Assembly (NCBI RefSeq): GCF_052055585.1
Contig: NZ_CP170485.1
Location: 930,001-994,000, forward strand
Source: Oceanicaulis sp052055585
GTDB lineage: Bacteria; Pseudomonadota; Alphaproteobacteria; Caulobacterales; Maricaulaceae
Direction of reading: 5' to 3'
Length of the DNA stretch: 64,000 nt
This document shows, one piece after another, positions 52,160 through 63,091 of this stretch (within the stretch, counting starts at the first letter, position 1; each line of letters begins with the position of its first letter). The position numbers and the translations under genes were made by a program. Below the pieces are notes generated by a model that saw only the letters and a list, made by a program, of their open reading frames with translations, was not told where the DNA came from and made no database searches.

Positions 52160-54403
52160 CTATTCGGCGACACGCGCTTCCGGCTCGCCGTCCATCAGGG
52201 CCGGCATGAAGCCTTCATGGGCCTGTTTGAGACGGATCAGGTCCACGGCGTGACCGCCATTGATCGAGATGAAGCGGCCACCGGCCAGACCCACCACTTC
52301 GACCGTCACGTCCGCCGCTTTGGCGTCCGCGCGCAGGGCCTCGGCCTTGTCCGCGTCGGCGGCGATCAGATAGCGGCCCTGATCCTCACCGAACATCCAG
52401 GCGAAGACGGGCAGGGCGCCCGTATAGGCCAGCTTGACGCCCACGCCTGCGGCCATCGCCATATCAGCGGCGGCGCAAGCCAGACCGCCGTCAGACAGGT
52501 CGTGCACGGCGCTGACCTTGCCCGCGCGGATCGCGGTGCGGACGAAGTCGCCATTGCGTTTTTCGACAGCCAGGTCCACGCGCGGCGAGGCGCCTTTTTC
52601 CTGACCTTCGATTTCACGCAGATAGAGCGAGGCGCCCAGCTCGCCGCGGGTTTCACCCACCAGCAGCAGCACCTGGTTCACTGTCATGCCGCCAAAGCCC
52701 ATGCGCTGGCTCATATCCGGGATCAGGCCCACAGCGCCCACCGCCGGGGTCGGCGGAATGGCGACGCCATCGGTCTCGTTGTAGAGCGAGACATTGCCCG
52801 ACACGACGGGGAAGTCGAGCGCCTTGCAGGCCTCGGCCATGCCTTCCACGCAGCCCACGAACTGACCCATGATTTCGGGGCGTTCGGGATTGCCGAAGTT
52901 CAGGCAGTCGGTGATCGCGATCGGGTCGGCGCCCACAGCGGTGAGGTTCCGCCAGGCTTCGGCCACGGCCTGCTTGCCGCCCTCGAACGGGTCCGCAAAG
53001 CAATAGCGCGGGGTGCAGTCAGTGGTGATCGCCAGCGCCTTGTTCGTGCCGTGAACACGCACGATGGCCGCGTCGGCGGGGTCTTCAGAGCTGGCGGCCG
53101 TATCGGCCATGACGTGCCGGTCATACTGACGCCAGATCCAGCGCTTGGACGCCATGTCCGGGCTGCCCATCAGGCTCGCCAGCACCTCGCCCAGATGCTC
53201 GGGCTGGTGCAGGTCTGCCGGATCGATGGAACCGCGCGCTTCGGCGGGGAACCAGGGGCGGTCGTATTTGGGTGCGTTCTCGCCAATCGGATCGAGCGGC
53301 AGGTCGCAGACCACTTCGCCCTTGTGACGCAGGACAAGACGGCCATGCGGCGCGGTCTTGCCGATGGTGGCGACATCCAGATCCCATTTGCGGAAGATAC
53401 GCTCGGCCACATGCTCACGGCCCGGCTTGATGATGATCAGCATCCGCTCCTGGGATTCTGACAGCATCATCTCATAGGCGGTCATGTTCTCTTCGCGCTG
53501 GGGCACGTGATCAAGATCAAGCTCGATCCCCAGCCCCCCCGACGAGGCCATTTCCACCGAAGAGGAGGTGAGACCGGCGGCGCCCATGTCCTGGATCGAG
53601 CTGATCGCGTCTTCGCTCATCAGTTCGAGGCAGGCTTCGATCAGCTTCTTCTCGGTGAACGGATCGCCGACCTGCACGGTGGGGCGGTTCTCTTCAGAGC
53701 CTTCGCCGAATTCCGCCGACGCCATGGTGGCGCCGTGAATGCCGTCGCGACCGGTCTTCGCGCCCACATAGAGGACAGGGAAGTCAGGCTCGCGGGCTGC
53801 GGCGGTGAATATCTTGTCGGCATCGGCCAGGCCCACAGCCATGGCGTTCACCAGGATGTTGCCGTTATAGCCCTTGTCGAAATTGGTCTCGCCGCCCACG
53901 GTCGGCACGCCCACGCAGTTGCCATAGCCGCCAATGCCCGCGGTGACGCCCGCGACCAGCTGACGGGTCTTGGGGTGCTTGGGATCGCCAAAGCGCAGCG
54001 CATTCATCAGCGCCACCGGACGCGCGCCCATGGTGAAGACGTCGCGCAGAATGCCGCCCACACCCGTGGCCGCGCCCTGATAGGGCTCGATATAGCTGGG
54101 GTGGTTGTGGCTCTCCATCTTGAAGATGGCGGCCTGACCGTCGCCAATGTCGATGACGCCGGCGTTCTCGCCGGGGCCATAGATCACCTTGTCGCCCTTG
54201 GTGGGGAATTTGGACAGGTGCAGGCGCGAGGATTTGTACGAGCAGTGCTCGGACCACATGACCGAGAAGATGCCGAGCTCCACAAGGTTCGGCGCGCGGC
54301 CAAGCTCCTTGAGGATGATCTCGTATTCATCAGCGGTGACGTGATCGAGGGCGATCTCTTCAGTGATGCCGTCGGCGTAACGCGGGTTCACAGCTTCGCT
54401 CAT
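52160..54403 (-). CDS. purL: Phosphoribosylformylglycinamidine synthase, large subunit (PurL)
   Basis: A 747-residue small-type PurL that makes FGAM from FGAR with ATP; it works with PurS and PurQ, both encoded upstream. Motifs: MWSEHCSYKSSR (ATP/substrate entry), GENAGVIDIGDGQAAIFKMESHNHPSYIEPYQGAATGVGGILRDVFTMGARPVALM, TDCLNFGNPERPE and VHDLSDGGLACAAADMAMA. Its start overlaps purQ by four bases. Confidence 0.97.
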   Translation of the reverse strand: MSEAVNPRYADGITEEIALDHVTADEYEIILKELGRAPNLVELGIFSVMWSEHCSYKSSRLHLSKFPTKGDKVIYGPGENAGVIDIGDGQAAIFKMESHNHPSYIEPYQGAATGVGGILRDVFTMGARPVALMNALRFGDPKHPKTRQLVAGVTAGIGGYGNCVGVPTVGGETNFDKGYNGNILVNAMAVGLADADKIFTAAAREPDFPVLYVGAKTGRDGIHGATMASAEFGEGSEENRPTVQVGDPFTEKKLIEACLELMSEDAISSIQDMGAAGLTSSSVEMASSGGLGIELDLDHVPQREENMTAYEMMLSESQERMLIIIKPGREHVAERIFRKWDLDVATIGKTAPHGRLVLRHKGEVVCDLPLDPIGENAPKYDRPWFPAEARGSIDPADLHQPEHLGEVLASLMGSPDMASKRWIWRQYDRHVMADTAASSEDPADAAIVRVHGTNKALAITTDCTPRYCFADPFEGGKQAVAEAWRNLTAVGADPIAITDCLNFGNPERPEIMGQFVGCVEGMAEACKALDFPVVSGNVSLYNETDGVAIPPTPAVGAVGLIPDMSQRMGFGGMTVNQVLLLVGETRGELGASLYLREIEGQEKGASPRVDLAVEKRNGDFVRTAIRAGKVSAVHDLSDGGLACAAADMAMAAGVGVKLAYTGALPVFAWMFGEDQGRYLIAADADKAEALRADAKAADVTVEVVGLAGGRFISINGGHAVDLIRLKQAHEGFMPALMDGEPEARVAE

Positions 54404-55065
54404 GACAGTTTCCCCAGCACGCTTTCAAACAGGGCCAATCCATCGGTTCCGCCATGATCGGCGTCCACGGCGCGTTCGGGGTGGGGCATCATGCCCAGCA
54501 CATTGCCCGCCGCATTGGTGACGCCCGCAATATCGCGAGCGGAGCCGTTGGGATTGTTGGCGTAGCGGAAGACCACCTGGCCTTCGCCTTCGATCCGGTC
54601 GAGGGTGGCCTCGTCGGCGAAGTAATTGCCGTCATGGTGCGCGACGGGAATGAGGATCTCCTTGCGGTCGGCATAACCCTTGGTGAAGCGGGTGTTCGCC
54701 GTTTCCACCAGCAGCGGCGCTTTCTCGCACACGAAATGGAGCGAGGCGTTGCGCATCAGCGTGCCGTCCAGGAGCCCGGCTTCGGTCAGGATCTGGAAGC
54801 CGTTGCACACGCCCAGCATGGGCACGCCGGCTTCGGCTTTCTTCTTGAGATCATTGACGATCGGCGAGCGCGCAGCGACCGCGCCCGAGCGCAGATAGTC
54901 GCCATAGGAGAAGCCGCCGGGGACCATGATGAAGTCCAGCCCCTCAGGCAGTTCGGTCTCTTCATGCCAGACCATGGCCGGCTTGACGCCGGTGACGGCT
55001 TCGAGCGCCATGGCCGCGTCGCGGTCACAGTTCGAGCCGGGGAAGACGATGACGGCGGTTTTCAT
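54400..55065 (-). CDS. purQ: FGAM synthase glutaminase subunit (PurQ)
   Basis: A 221-residue class I glutamine amidotransferase that supplies ammonia to PurL. It begins TAVIVFPGSNCDRDAAMALEAVTG. The nucleophile cysteine is in MLGVCNGFQILTEAGLL, and the His/Glu pair in MMPHPERAVD near the C-terminus. Translationally coupled to purL. Confidence 0.97.
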   Translation of the reverse strand: MKTAVIVFPGSNCDRDAAMALEAVTGVKPAMVWHEETELPEGLDFIMVPGGFSYGDYLRSGAVAARSPIVNDLKKKAEAGVPMLGVCNGFQILTEAGLLDGTLMRNASLHFVCEKAPLLVETANTRFTKGYADRKEILIPVAHHDGNYFADEATLDRIEGEGQVVFRYANNPNGSARDIAGVTNAAGNVLGMMPHPERAVDADHGGTDGLALFESVLGKLS

Positions 55066-55096
55066 GTCAGATCCGCTTCTTGCTCGTCCGAACGCC

Positions 55097-55339
55097 CTAG
55101 GCGCTCAGCTCGATGTCGTAATTTTCGATGACCGGATTGGCGAGCAGCTTGTCGCACATCTCGGCCACGCGGCTCTGGGCTTCTTCGGCGTCAGCGGTGT
55201 TGAGATCGATCTCGATCAGCTTGCCCTGACGCACGCCCGCCACTTCACCGAAACCCAGATGGTTCAGCGAGTTGGAGACGGCCTGACCTTGCGGGTCCAG
55301 AACGCCGGGTTTGAGGTAGACATGAACGCGCGCTTTCAT
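55097..55339 (-). CDS. purS: FGAM synthase subunit PurS
   Basis: An 80-residue PurS that bridges PurL and PurQ. It reads KARVHVYLKPGVLDPQGQAVSNSLNHLGFGEVAGVRQGKLIEIDL, the canonical PurS core. It overlaps purC by four bases and is followed by purQ after 31 bases. Confidence 0.96.
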   Translation of the reverse strand: MKARVHVYLKPGVLDPQGQAVSNSLNHLGFGEVAGVRQGKLIEIDLNTADAEEAQSRVAEMCDKLLANPVIENYDIELSA

Positions 55340-56097
55340 TCCGGAGACCCCTCTTCGGTAACGGAACCGTTTTCTTTCATGATGCCGAGGCGGCGGGCCA
55401 CCTCTGCGTAGGCTTCGGTTACATTGCCGAGATCGCGGCGGAACCGATCCTTGTCGAGTTTCTCATTGGTGTTGGCGTCCCACAGACGGCAGCTGTCGGG
55501 GCTGATCTCGTCAGCGAGGATCACCCGCGGCATGTCGTTCTGGTCGTAGACGCGGCCAAATTCGAGCTTGAAGTCGATCAGGCGGATGCCGACGGCCATG
55601 AACATGCCGGACAGATAGTCGTTCACGCGCAGGGCCATGGCGATCATCTCGTCCATGTCCTGGGTGGTCGCCCAGTTGAACGCGGTGATGTGCTCTTCAG
55701 CCACCATCGGGTCTTCCAGCGCGTCGTTCTTGTAATAGAACTCGACGATGGAGCGCGGCAGGGCGTCGCCTTCGGTCAGACCGAAGCGCTTGGCGATGGA
55801 GCCGGCGGCCACATTGCGCACCACGACCTCAAGCGGAATGATTTCCACTTCGCGCAGCAGCTGCTCGCGCATGTTCAGGCGCTTGATGAAGTGGGTGGGG
55901 ATGCCCATACGGCCCAGATTCTCCATCACGAATTCGGAGATCCGGTTGTTCAGAACGCCCTTGCCTTCCAGCACGGCTTTCTTCTGGGCGTTGAAGGCGG
56001 TGGCGTCATCCTTGAAATAGGCCACGACGGTGCCGGGTTCCGGACCTTCGTACAGGATCTTGGCCTTGCCTTCGTAAAGCATTTTGCGGCGGGACAT
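55336..56097 (-). CDS. purC: SAICAR synthetase (PurC)
   Basis: A 253-residue phosphoribosylaminoimidazole-succinocarboxamide synthase. Motifs: RKMLYEGKAKILYEGPEPGTVVAYFKDDATAFNA, VEIIPLEVVVRNVAAGSIAKR, and LIDFKLEFGRV with LADEISPDSCRLWD. I chose ATG 56097, with GAGG seven bases upstream, which starts the family right at MSRRKMLYEG. First gene of purC-S-Q-L. Confidence 0.96.
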   Translation of the reverse strand: MSRRKMLYEGKAKILYEGPEPGTVVAYFKDDATAFNAQKKAVLEGKGVLNNRISEFVMENLGRMGIPTHFIKRLNMREQLLREVEIIPLEVVVRNVAAGSIAKRFGLTEGDALPRSIVEFYYKNDALEDPMVAEEHITAFNWATTQDMDEMIAMALRVNDYLSGMFMAVGIRLIDFKLEFGRVYDQNDMPRVILADEISPDSCRLWDANTNEKLDKDRFRRDLGNVTEAYAEVARRLGIMKENGSVTEEGSPE

Positions 56098-56294
56098 CAG
56101 CAGCCTCGCTCCGGCTTGAGGCGCGTCTTGCGGCGCGCGAGTGGGGCGTCGGCCCGCTGTGATGTCGCTGGGATCAGAGACGTCGCGCCCGGGCCAAGCC
56201 ATGAGAAACGCGAAACGGCCCGTCGCCGCGGGCCGCTATCGTGGCGCCTACATACGCGAGGCGGGTCCTTACATCAATATCTGTGCTGAACCCT

Positions 56295-56312
56295 GTTACC
56301 GCCCAGGGTAAC
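56295..56312. promoter_or_regulatory. Inverted repeat in purC/DUF1476 divergent region
   Basis: GTTACC (56295-56300) and GGTAAC (56307-56312) form a dyad with a six-base spacer. The 292-base gap (56098-56389) otherwise shows no gene or RNA I can support. Confidence 0.35.
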
Positions 56313-56389
56313 GCGATTGATAATCTGTGCCGCTGCGGCTAACTCTTTCCCTCAACAGTATTGATGTCTGGGGTTGAAGGACCACCGCC

Positions 56390-56710
56390 ATGTCAGGTTT
56401 CGACGATCGCGAAAACGCTTTCGAAAACAAGTTTGCTCACGATCAGGAGCTCGAGTTCAAGGCCGTCGCGCGCCGCAACAAGCTTCTGGGCCTGTGGGCC
56501 GCCGAGCTGATGGGGCTGTCCGGCGATGACGCCGAAGCCTATGGCAAAGAGGTGGTCAAAGCCGATTTCGAGGAAGCCGGCCACGAGGACGTGTTCCGCA
56601 AGATTCGCGGTGATTTCGACGCCCGCGGCATCGAGCAGACCGACCACCAGATCCGTCACAAGATGGACCAGCTTCTGGAAGAAGCCCGCACTCAGGTGCG
56701 CGAAGGCTAA
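56390..56710 (+). CDS. DUF1476 protein, F1-ATPase inhibitor zeta subunit
   Basis: A 106-residue helical protein of the DUF1476 family, the alphaproteobacterial zeta inhibitor of the F1F0-ATP synthase. Its N-terminus, FDDRENAFENKFAHDQELEFKAVARRNKLLGLWAAELMGL, contains the inhibitory segment that blocks ATP hydrolysis when it enters F1, and the rest is the four-helix body (DVFRKIRGDFDARG). AAGGACC precedes the ATG. Divergent from purC. Confidence 0.9.
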   Translation: MSGFDDRENAFENKFAHDQELEFKAVARRNKLLGLWAAELMGLSGDDAEAYGKEVVKADFEEAGHEDVFRKIRGDFDARGIEQTDHQIRHKMDQLLEEARTQVREG

Positions 56711-56778
56711 GCCCTTCCCCTTCCAAGCCATCAACGGCGGCGCAGGCTCTGCGCCGCCGTTTTCATGTCCGGGTCCGG

Positions 56779-57210
56779 CTAAAGCCCGAAGCGTTCCCGG
56801 TCGGCGATGAGATCCAGCGCGTAATCCAGCGCGCCTGCGATATCGGCTTCGGAATACGCCATCGTGATCCGCGCCAGCACATCGCCTGTGTCGCGATCGA
56901 TCAGCAGGACAAAGCCCGTAGCGTCCGACACAGCGTCATAAGCGGGGCGAATGCCTTCCTCGCTCGCGCGCTCGGCCAGGGCGCTGCGCCGACCGAAGGA
57001 CGAATCAAAGCGGACCTGTTCGAGCGGCGCCTGCGCATACTCGGCCATCACCCGCTCATAGCGCGGCTCAAGAATCTTGCACGGCCCGCACCAGTTGGAG
57101 CGAAACAGCGCGGCGACGAGACGCGGGTCTTCTGCGGTCGGGGACTGGGCCGAAGCGGCAGGTCCGAAACCGAACACAGCCATCACGATGAGGCAGAGAA
57201 TACGGGGCAT
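56779..57210 (-). CDS. Secreted thioredoxin-like protein
   Basis: A 143-residue protein with a signal peptide (MPRILCLIVMAVFGFGPAASAQ) and a thioredoxin domain with WCGPC in ALFRSNWCGPCKILEPRYERVMAEY. The cis-proline loop (around VSDATGFVLLID) is less typical, lacking a clear TP. It likely acts in disulfide exchange in the periplasm. The substrate is unknown. Confidence 0.8.
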   Translation of the reverse strand: MPRILCLIVMAVFGFGPAASAQSPTAEDPRLVAALFRSNWCGPCKILEPRYERVMAEYAQAPLEQVRFDSSFGRRSALAERASEEGIRPAYDAVSDATGFVLLIDRDTGDVLARITMAYSEADIAGALDYALDLIADRERFGL

Positions 57211-57295
57211 CAGGCAAGGCTTTCTGCGGGTGATTGCCTGATCCTACCAGCCGTGACGCAAAACGGGCATCACCTGGCTGTGAAGCGGGTGAGGG

Positions 57296-58318
57296 TCACG
57301 ATTCCCCGCGCCCCCAACGCGCCCGGCTGCCGCGCCCGTCCACATGTACGAAGGGGCCGTGCACGGCGTTCGCGCCATAGGCGCCAATGCCGCCTGCGCT
57401 CAGATCCGTTCGCCCCCGGAACAGCCGGTCGGCGAAATCATAGAGAAAGTTGGCGTCCGCGCGCGTGATCCGGCCATCGCCATTGAGGTCATCCATGACC
57501 CCGTCCCCGCCTTCCACATCGGGATAGATGTCGGCGGCGTCGCCATACATGTGTCGCGACAATCGGGCCGAGCCGATGGCGGTATTGTAGAACGGCGTGC
57601 GAAAGCCGCTCATGACGAAGAAGCTTTCCGCCTCGGTCAGGCCGTCTGCGCGCAGTTCGTCAAGCAGCGCTTCAAGCCGGTTGAGCAGGCTGGGCGTGAC
57701 CATGACGAATTTGGGCCAGTGGCCGGGCTGCTGCTTGCACAGGAACTGGCCCAGCGTGAAGCTGGGCGAGACCGGGACGTCCAGATCGTCCTCCGTCACC
57801 CGGATCAGACCTTGCGGCGCGTCCTGGGGGTAGCTGCCGATCCGATACCCTTCCACCACCTCTTGTCCTTCAAGGGGTTTGAGCACGAAGACTGACAACA
57901 GGGCGTGACCACCCTCCAGATCAAAGATCCGGATCTGGTGAGCGCCCGGCGTATCCGGTGCGGTGAAGCTGTGGCTTGTGTCCAGACCGGCCGGTTCCTC
58001 GCCATCGATGGAAACAGACACCCCGGTCTCGCTTTCAAGCGCCAGCGTTTCGCCGGGCATCAGCGTCGCCTGCCAGATTGCATGCGGCATGGGTTCGCCA
58101 TCCACGGCGAGAGACAGGGCCGTGTCTTCGGTCGGCTCAGCCTCTTCCAGATCCGCCAGCTGCGCGTTGAGCGCTTCGGTCAGGTCAATGACCTGGCCTT
58201 GAGGCTCGGACGAGCTTGCCTCTTCAGTCGCGTTCGGATCGGCGGGGGTCTGGGCCTGACAGGCGGTTGTGCTCGCCAGACACAGGCTGAGTGTGAGTGC
58301 GGATGCGCTCAGTTTCAT
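57296..58318 (-). CDS. M15-type peptidase (YcbK-like) with EF-hand/dockerin-like insert
   Basis: A 340-residue exported protein. The signal peptide ends near STTACQAQ, a weak lipobox, so lipoprotein status is uncertain. Residues 70-180 form beta domains. The C-terminal M15_3-like peptidase has MSGFRTPFYNTA, the zinc motif SRHMYGDAADIY (H-x6-D) and HGPFVHVDGRG (third ligand). Inserted between the two is a calcium-binding-like loop, DLNGDGRITRADANF, as in a dockerin or EF hand. It probably cuts peptidoglycan stem peptides, in line with the L,D-transpeptidase gene two bases upstream. Confidence 0.8.
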   Translation of the reverse strand: MKLSASALTLSLCLASTTACQAQTPADPNATEEASSSEPQGQVIDLTEALNAQLADLEEAEPTEDTALSLAVDGEPMPHAIWQATLMPGETLALESETGVSVSIDGEEPAGLDTSHSFTAPDTPGAHQIRIFDLEGGHALLSVFVLKPLEGQEVVEGYRIGSYPQDAPQGLIRVTEDDLDVPVSPSFTLGQFLCKQQPGHWPKFVMVTPSLLNRLEALLDELRADGLTEAESFFVMSGFRTPFYNTAIGSARLSRHMYGDAADIYPDVEGGDGVMDDLNGDGRITRADANFLYDFADRLFRGRTDLSAGGIGAYGANAVHGPFVHVDGRGSRARWGRGES

Positions 58319-58320
58319 GC

Positions 58321-60120
58321 CTAGATGTGCTCCGGATTGCCAACGGTCAGCGGCGAATTGTTGATCAGTGCGATCAGCGCCGGGTCGCGCTCATAGACAT
58401 CATGGTGGAACACCACATCGCCATCGTCTTCGACCTCAACGGTGCGGTAGACCACATGGACCGGCAGGGGCGTTTCCAGATCGATGCGCTGGTTTTCACC
58501 GGATGCGACCGCGTTCGCGATCATCGCTTCGGCGTTCTGGCCGGTGACCGCTTCCACCACCCAGGCCGCCATGGCCTGCGGGTCTTCAAGCCGGATGCAG
58601 CCTGAAGAAAACGCGCGCTGGTCGCGCTCGAACAGATGCCGGGTCGGCGTGCCGTGCAGATAGACCGAATGTTGGTTGGGGAACATGATTTTCAGTTCGC
58701 CCAGAGCGTTGTTGGCTCCCGGATCCTGGATCAGGCGCACCTGCTCGGCGACCTCATCGGAGGTCCAGTCGATCATTTCCGCACTCAGGGGCTGACCGGA
58801 ATTGCGATCAACCACCTTGTAGCCGCGATCGCTCAGATAGGCCTCGTCTTCACGGATATGGCTCAGCTTGTCGCGCACCAGAATGCTGGTGGGCACATAC
58901 CAGTGGGGGTTGGCGACGATATATTCGATTTGCTCATCCATCAGCGGCGTCTGACGGGTGCGCTGACCGACGATGGAGCGCATCTCGATGTCCACATGGC
59001 CATCGCGGATCGCGCGCGTGCGATAGGCGGGAATGTTCACCTCGATATAGCGGTCGCCGAAATCGGGTGAGGCGTTGCGCCAGCGCTCAAGATTGGCGTC
59101 GATCCGCGCCAGCTTGTCCTCTGCGGTGACGTTCAGCGCAGCGACTGTCGCCGGGCCCAGAACGCCATCCACCTCAAGCCCGTTACGGGCCTGAAACTCC
59201 CGCAGGGCGGATTCGACTTCGGGGGTGAAGGTCTGCATGGCGGCGCGCCAGTCATCGGGGCTCACCGGCGCCGCGTCACCCGGCGCGGTAATGAAGGAAA
59301 CCTGGGTCAGCGGCGGCATGTCCGCGTCACGGTCAGCGACGAGCGCCGGATCGCGCGGACGGTCGATCTGATAGCCTTCCTCACGCAAGCGCGTGCGCAA
59401 GGTTTCGATCACCGGGCTGACATCACCCAGCTCCAGAAGGTCGTCGGGTTCGGGAATGGGCGTGAAACCGCCCGACTTGATATACCCGTCATAGGTCTGG
59501 CGGGCCTTGAGCAGGTCGTCATACTGGCTGTGTGCGACTGACAGTTCGGAATAATCAAGCTCCGCAGCGCCCGCATGAGCCAGCATCTGATCCAAAGGCA
59601 GCGGCGTATCGCTCCCTTGGGTGGCGCGTGCGGACAAACCATTCAGGCGACGGTCAGCGAGTGCAATGAATGCGGCGGACAACTGGATGTCGGCGCGGGC
59701 CGCAGATTGCGCTGAACCTGCATCCAGATCGCGCGCGGCTTCGCGCAGGGTGCGCAGGGCGTCTTCGCTCAGGGACAGCCCTTCTTCGGGCGCGGTGGCG
59801 TAGGCGCTGATCAGTTCGCGTGCGCCGTCCTCTGTCCAGATCGGATCAAAGACGCGCATGGCATAGGCAGTGTAGAGCGCTTCCTCGAGCGTATGCTCGG
59901 CATCGTGAGCGCCGGGCTGGGGCTCTGGCGCCAGCGCTTCTTCGATCGCGGCGGAGACCGTGCCGTCCGGGATATGACCCGCCGGGCCGGTCTGCTCGCC
60001 GACGATCTCGGGATCCAGACTTGAGAGAAGCGTTTCTGTCTGACCGGACGCGGCGAACGGGGAGGAGATCGCGGCGGCGAGAACAAAGGCGGCGGCAGTG
60101 GTTTTGTAGTGTTTCATCAT
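58321..60120 (-). CDS. L,D-transpeptidase (YkuD) with peptidoglycan-binding domain
   Basis: A 599-residue exported protein. The signal peptide (KTTAAAFVLAAAISSPFAASG) is followed by a long helical N-terminal domain, a peptidoglycan-binding domain (SALREFQARNGLEVDGVLGPATVAALN) and a YkuD catalytic domain with HGTPTRHLFER and the active Cys 508 in SSGCIRLEDP. It resembles YcbB/LdtD, which forms 3-3 crosslinks or attaches proteins to the wall. Start may be GTG 60129 or ATG 60120. It is followed by the M15 peptidase gene. Confidence 0.88.
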   Translation of the reverse strand: MMKHYKTTAAAFVLAAAISSPFAASGQTETLLSSLDPEIVGEQTGPAGHIPDGTVSAAIEEALAPEPQPGAHDAEHTLEEALYTAYAMRVFDPIWTEDGARELISAYATAPEEGLSLSEDALRTLREAARDLDAGSAQSAARADIQLSAAFIALADRRLNGLSARATQGSDTPLPLDQMLAHAGAAELDYSELSVAHSQYDDLLKARQTYDGYIKSGGFTPIPEPDDLLELGDVSPVIETLRTRLREEGYQIDRPRDPALVADRDADMPPLTQVSFITAPGDAAPVSPDDWRAAMQTFTPEVESALREFQARNGLEVDGVLGPATVAALNVTAEDKLARIDANLERWRNASPDFGDRYIEVNIPAYRTRAIRDGHVDIEMRSIVGQRTRQTPLMDEQIEYIVANPHWYVPTSILVRDKLSHIREDEAYLSDRGYKVVDRNSGQPLSAEMIDWTSDEVAEQVRLIQDPGANNALGELKIMFPNQHSVYLHGTPTRHLFERDQRAFSSGCIRLEDPQAMAAWVVEAVTGQNAEAMIANAVASGENQRIDLETPLPVHVVYRTVEVEDDGDVVFHHDVYERDPALIALINNSPLTVGNPEHI

Positions 60121-60271
60121 CAAGCTCACGAGTAGCGCCGGTGAGCTTAATCAAAGCGGAGTGCAGGGCCTGGGTTCCGAGAAAACTGTATGTGCAGTTT
60201 GTGATGTTTTCTATGGAACCTTTCCCCGGATTGTTCGTTTCATGTCTGTCCCCGTATGCACGTCCCCCAAC

Positions 60272-60304
60272 AAAAACGCCGCCCGTTTCGGGCGGCGTTT
60301 TCTG
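60272..60304 (-). terminator. Terminator of purB
   Basis: AAAACGCCGCCC (60273-60284) with GGGCGGCGTTTT (60290-60301), loop of five; A-run gives minus-strand T-run. It lies 19 bases after the purB stop. Confidence 0.9.
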
Positions 60305-60322
60305 TTCCGGCAGGGGCGGAGC

Positions 60323-61627
<1,305 letters not shown>

Positions 61628-61695
61628 GGGGCGCGGCTCTCACGTCTTGGAAACGGGCAGGTTTGCGCGCAAACAGCGCTAACCGGCCCGCCGCG

Positions 61696-62982
61696 TCAAG
61701 TGCGAGACTTCAGATCGCGCTTGAGCGCATAGCCCGCGGCCACGAACAGCACGGCGGCGAGGGCGAAGGCGGAGCTGCCCGCCATCAACGCCAGACGCAG
61801 GGCTTCGCCTTCGCTGTGCGTGTTGCGCAGGAAGTCTGACAGAGCGCCCACGGCCAGCGGCCCCAGGCCAATGCCGATCAGGTTGTTGAAGAAGCCGATA
61901 ATGGCTGCGACCGCTGCGCGGGAGGCGGGCGGGGTGAGGGTTTGCGTCGCCGCCAGCCCCGGCCCGATCCACGCATAGCTGAGCAGCAGCGGGATGGCGA
62001 AGAAGAGAAGGCTCATCCCGCCATCACGCACCATCAGCCCGCCCAGGAAGAAAGGCACGGTCAAAAGCAGGGTGATGCCGGGAATGACGCCATAGGCTTC
62101 CGGGCGGTTCGGGCCGATCCGGTCTGCGATCCAGCCGCCTGCGACAGAGCCGATCAGGCCCAATGCAAACAGCGGCGAAAGACCTGCGCCGACCTCTTCC
62201 AGCGTCATGCCTTGGGACCGGATCAGGAAGGAGGGCGCCCATTGATACAGGCTGTATCCGGCGAACGAGGTGACAGCGGCCGCAGCCGTGAACAGGCGCA
62301 GGGAGGGCGTGGCGATGACCAGCTTTAGGGCGCCGAGCGCATTGGCTTTCTGCGCCCGCAGGGCTTCGGTGTCGAACATGCCGCGCTTGGGCTCTTTGAC
62401 CAGAACCAGCAGCACCAGCGCCAGCAGAACGCCCGGCAGGCCCACCAGCACAAAGGCCCAGCGCCAGTTCAGCGCGTCGGCGATAAAGGCGCCCAGCGCC
62501 GACCCGGCGGTCAGGCCCAGCGGCGCGCCGACCGAGAACAGGCCAATGGCGAAGGCCCGCTTGGAGGGCGGGAAATAGTCAGACAACACCGAATAGGAGG
62601 GGGAGACCCCGCCCGCTTCGCCCGAGGCGACACCGATGCGCGCCAGCAGCATCTGGATGAAGTTGCCCGCCATGCCCGACAGCGCGGTGAACACGCTCCA
62701 GACCACGCAGGCCGCTGCGATCAGGCGCACGCGGTTGGTCCGGTCCGCCAGGATGGCGATGGGAATGCCAAGCGTGGCGTAAAACAGCGCGAAGGCGGTC
62801 CCGCCCAACAGCGCGAGCTGGCTGTCGCTCAGGCTGAGATCGGTCCGGAATTCTTCTTGCAGGACGGCGAACACCTGCCGGTCCATGAAGTTCACCAGAT
62901 AGACCACCAGCAAGACGCCCAGAGCCGTCCAGGCGTTTCTGGCGGCGGGGCGTTTCGCGGTGAAAGGCGCGGGGGTGCTCAT
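61696..62982 (-). CDS. MFS transporter
   Basis: A 428-residue major facilitator with 12 membrane helices. Conserved pieces: NAWTALGVLLVVYLVNFMDRQVFAVLQ, the loop 2-3 motif GIPIAILADRTNRVRLIAAACVVWS and GGVSPSYSVLSDYFPPSKRAFAIGLFSVGAPLG, which resemble the spinster/hexuronate-type subfamily. The substrate cannot be inferred. ATG 62982 has GAGGGATCG upstream. Confidence 0.88.
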   Translation of the reverse strand: MSTPAPFTAKRPAARNAWTALGVLLVVYLVNFMDRQVFAVLQEEFRTDLSLSDSQLALLGGTAFALFYATLGIPIAILADRTNRVRLIAAACVVWSVFTALSGMAGNFIQMLLARIGVASGEAGGVSPSYSVLSDYFPPSKRAFAIGLFSVGAPLGLTAGSALGAFIADALNWRWAFVLVGLPGVLLALVLLVLVKEPKRGMFDTEALRAQKANALGALKLVIATPSLRLFTAAAAVTSFAGYSLYQWAPSFLIRSQGMTLEEVGAGLSPLFALGLIGSVAGGWIADRIGPNRPEAYGVIPGITLLLTVPFFLGGLMVRDGGMSLLFFAIPLLLSYAWIGPGLAATQTLTPPASRAAVAAIIGFFNNLIGIGLGPLAVGALSDFLRNTHSEGEALRLALMAGSSAFALAAVLFVAAGYALKRDLKSRT

Positions 62983-63091
62983 GGCGATCCCTCGGGGGCG
63001 GCTCAAAAGAGGCCGGGTTATGCGATAGGGCGGTGATTCAGTTAAAGGCTCGTGTGCATTACAATTCCAGTCAGGATGACCCCTTAAGCGC

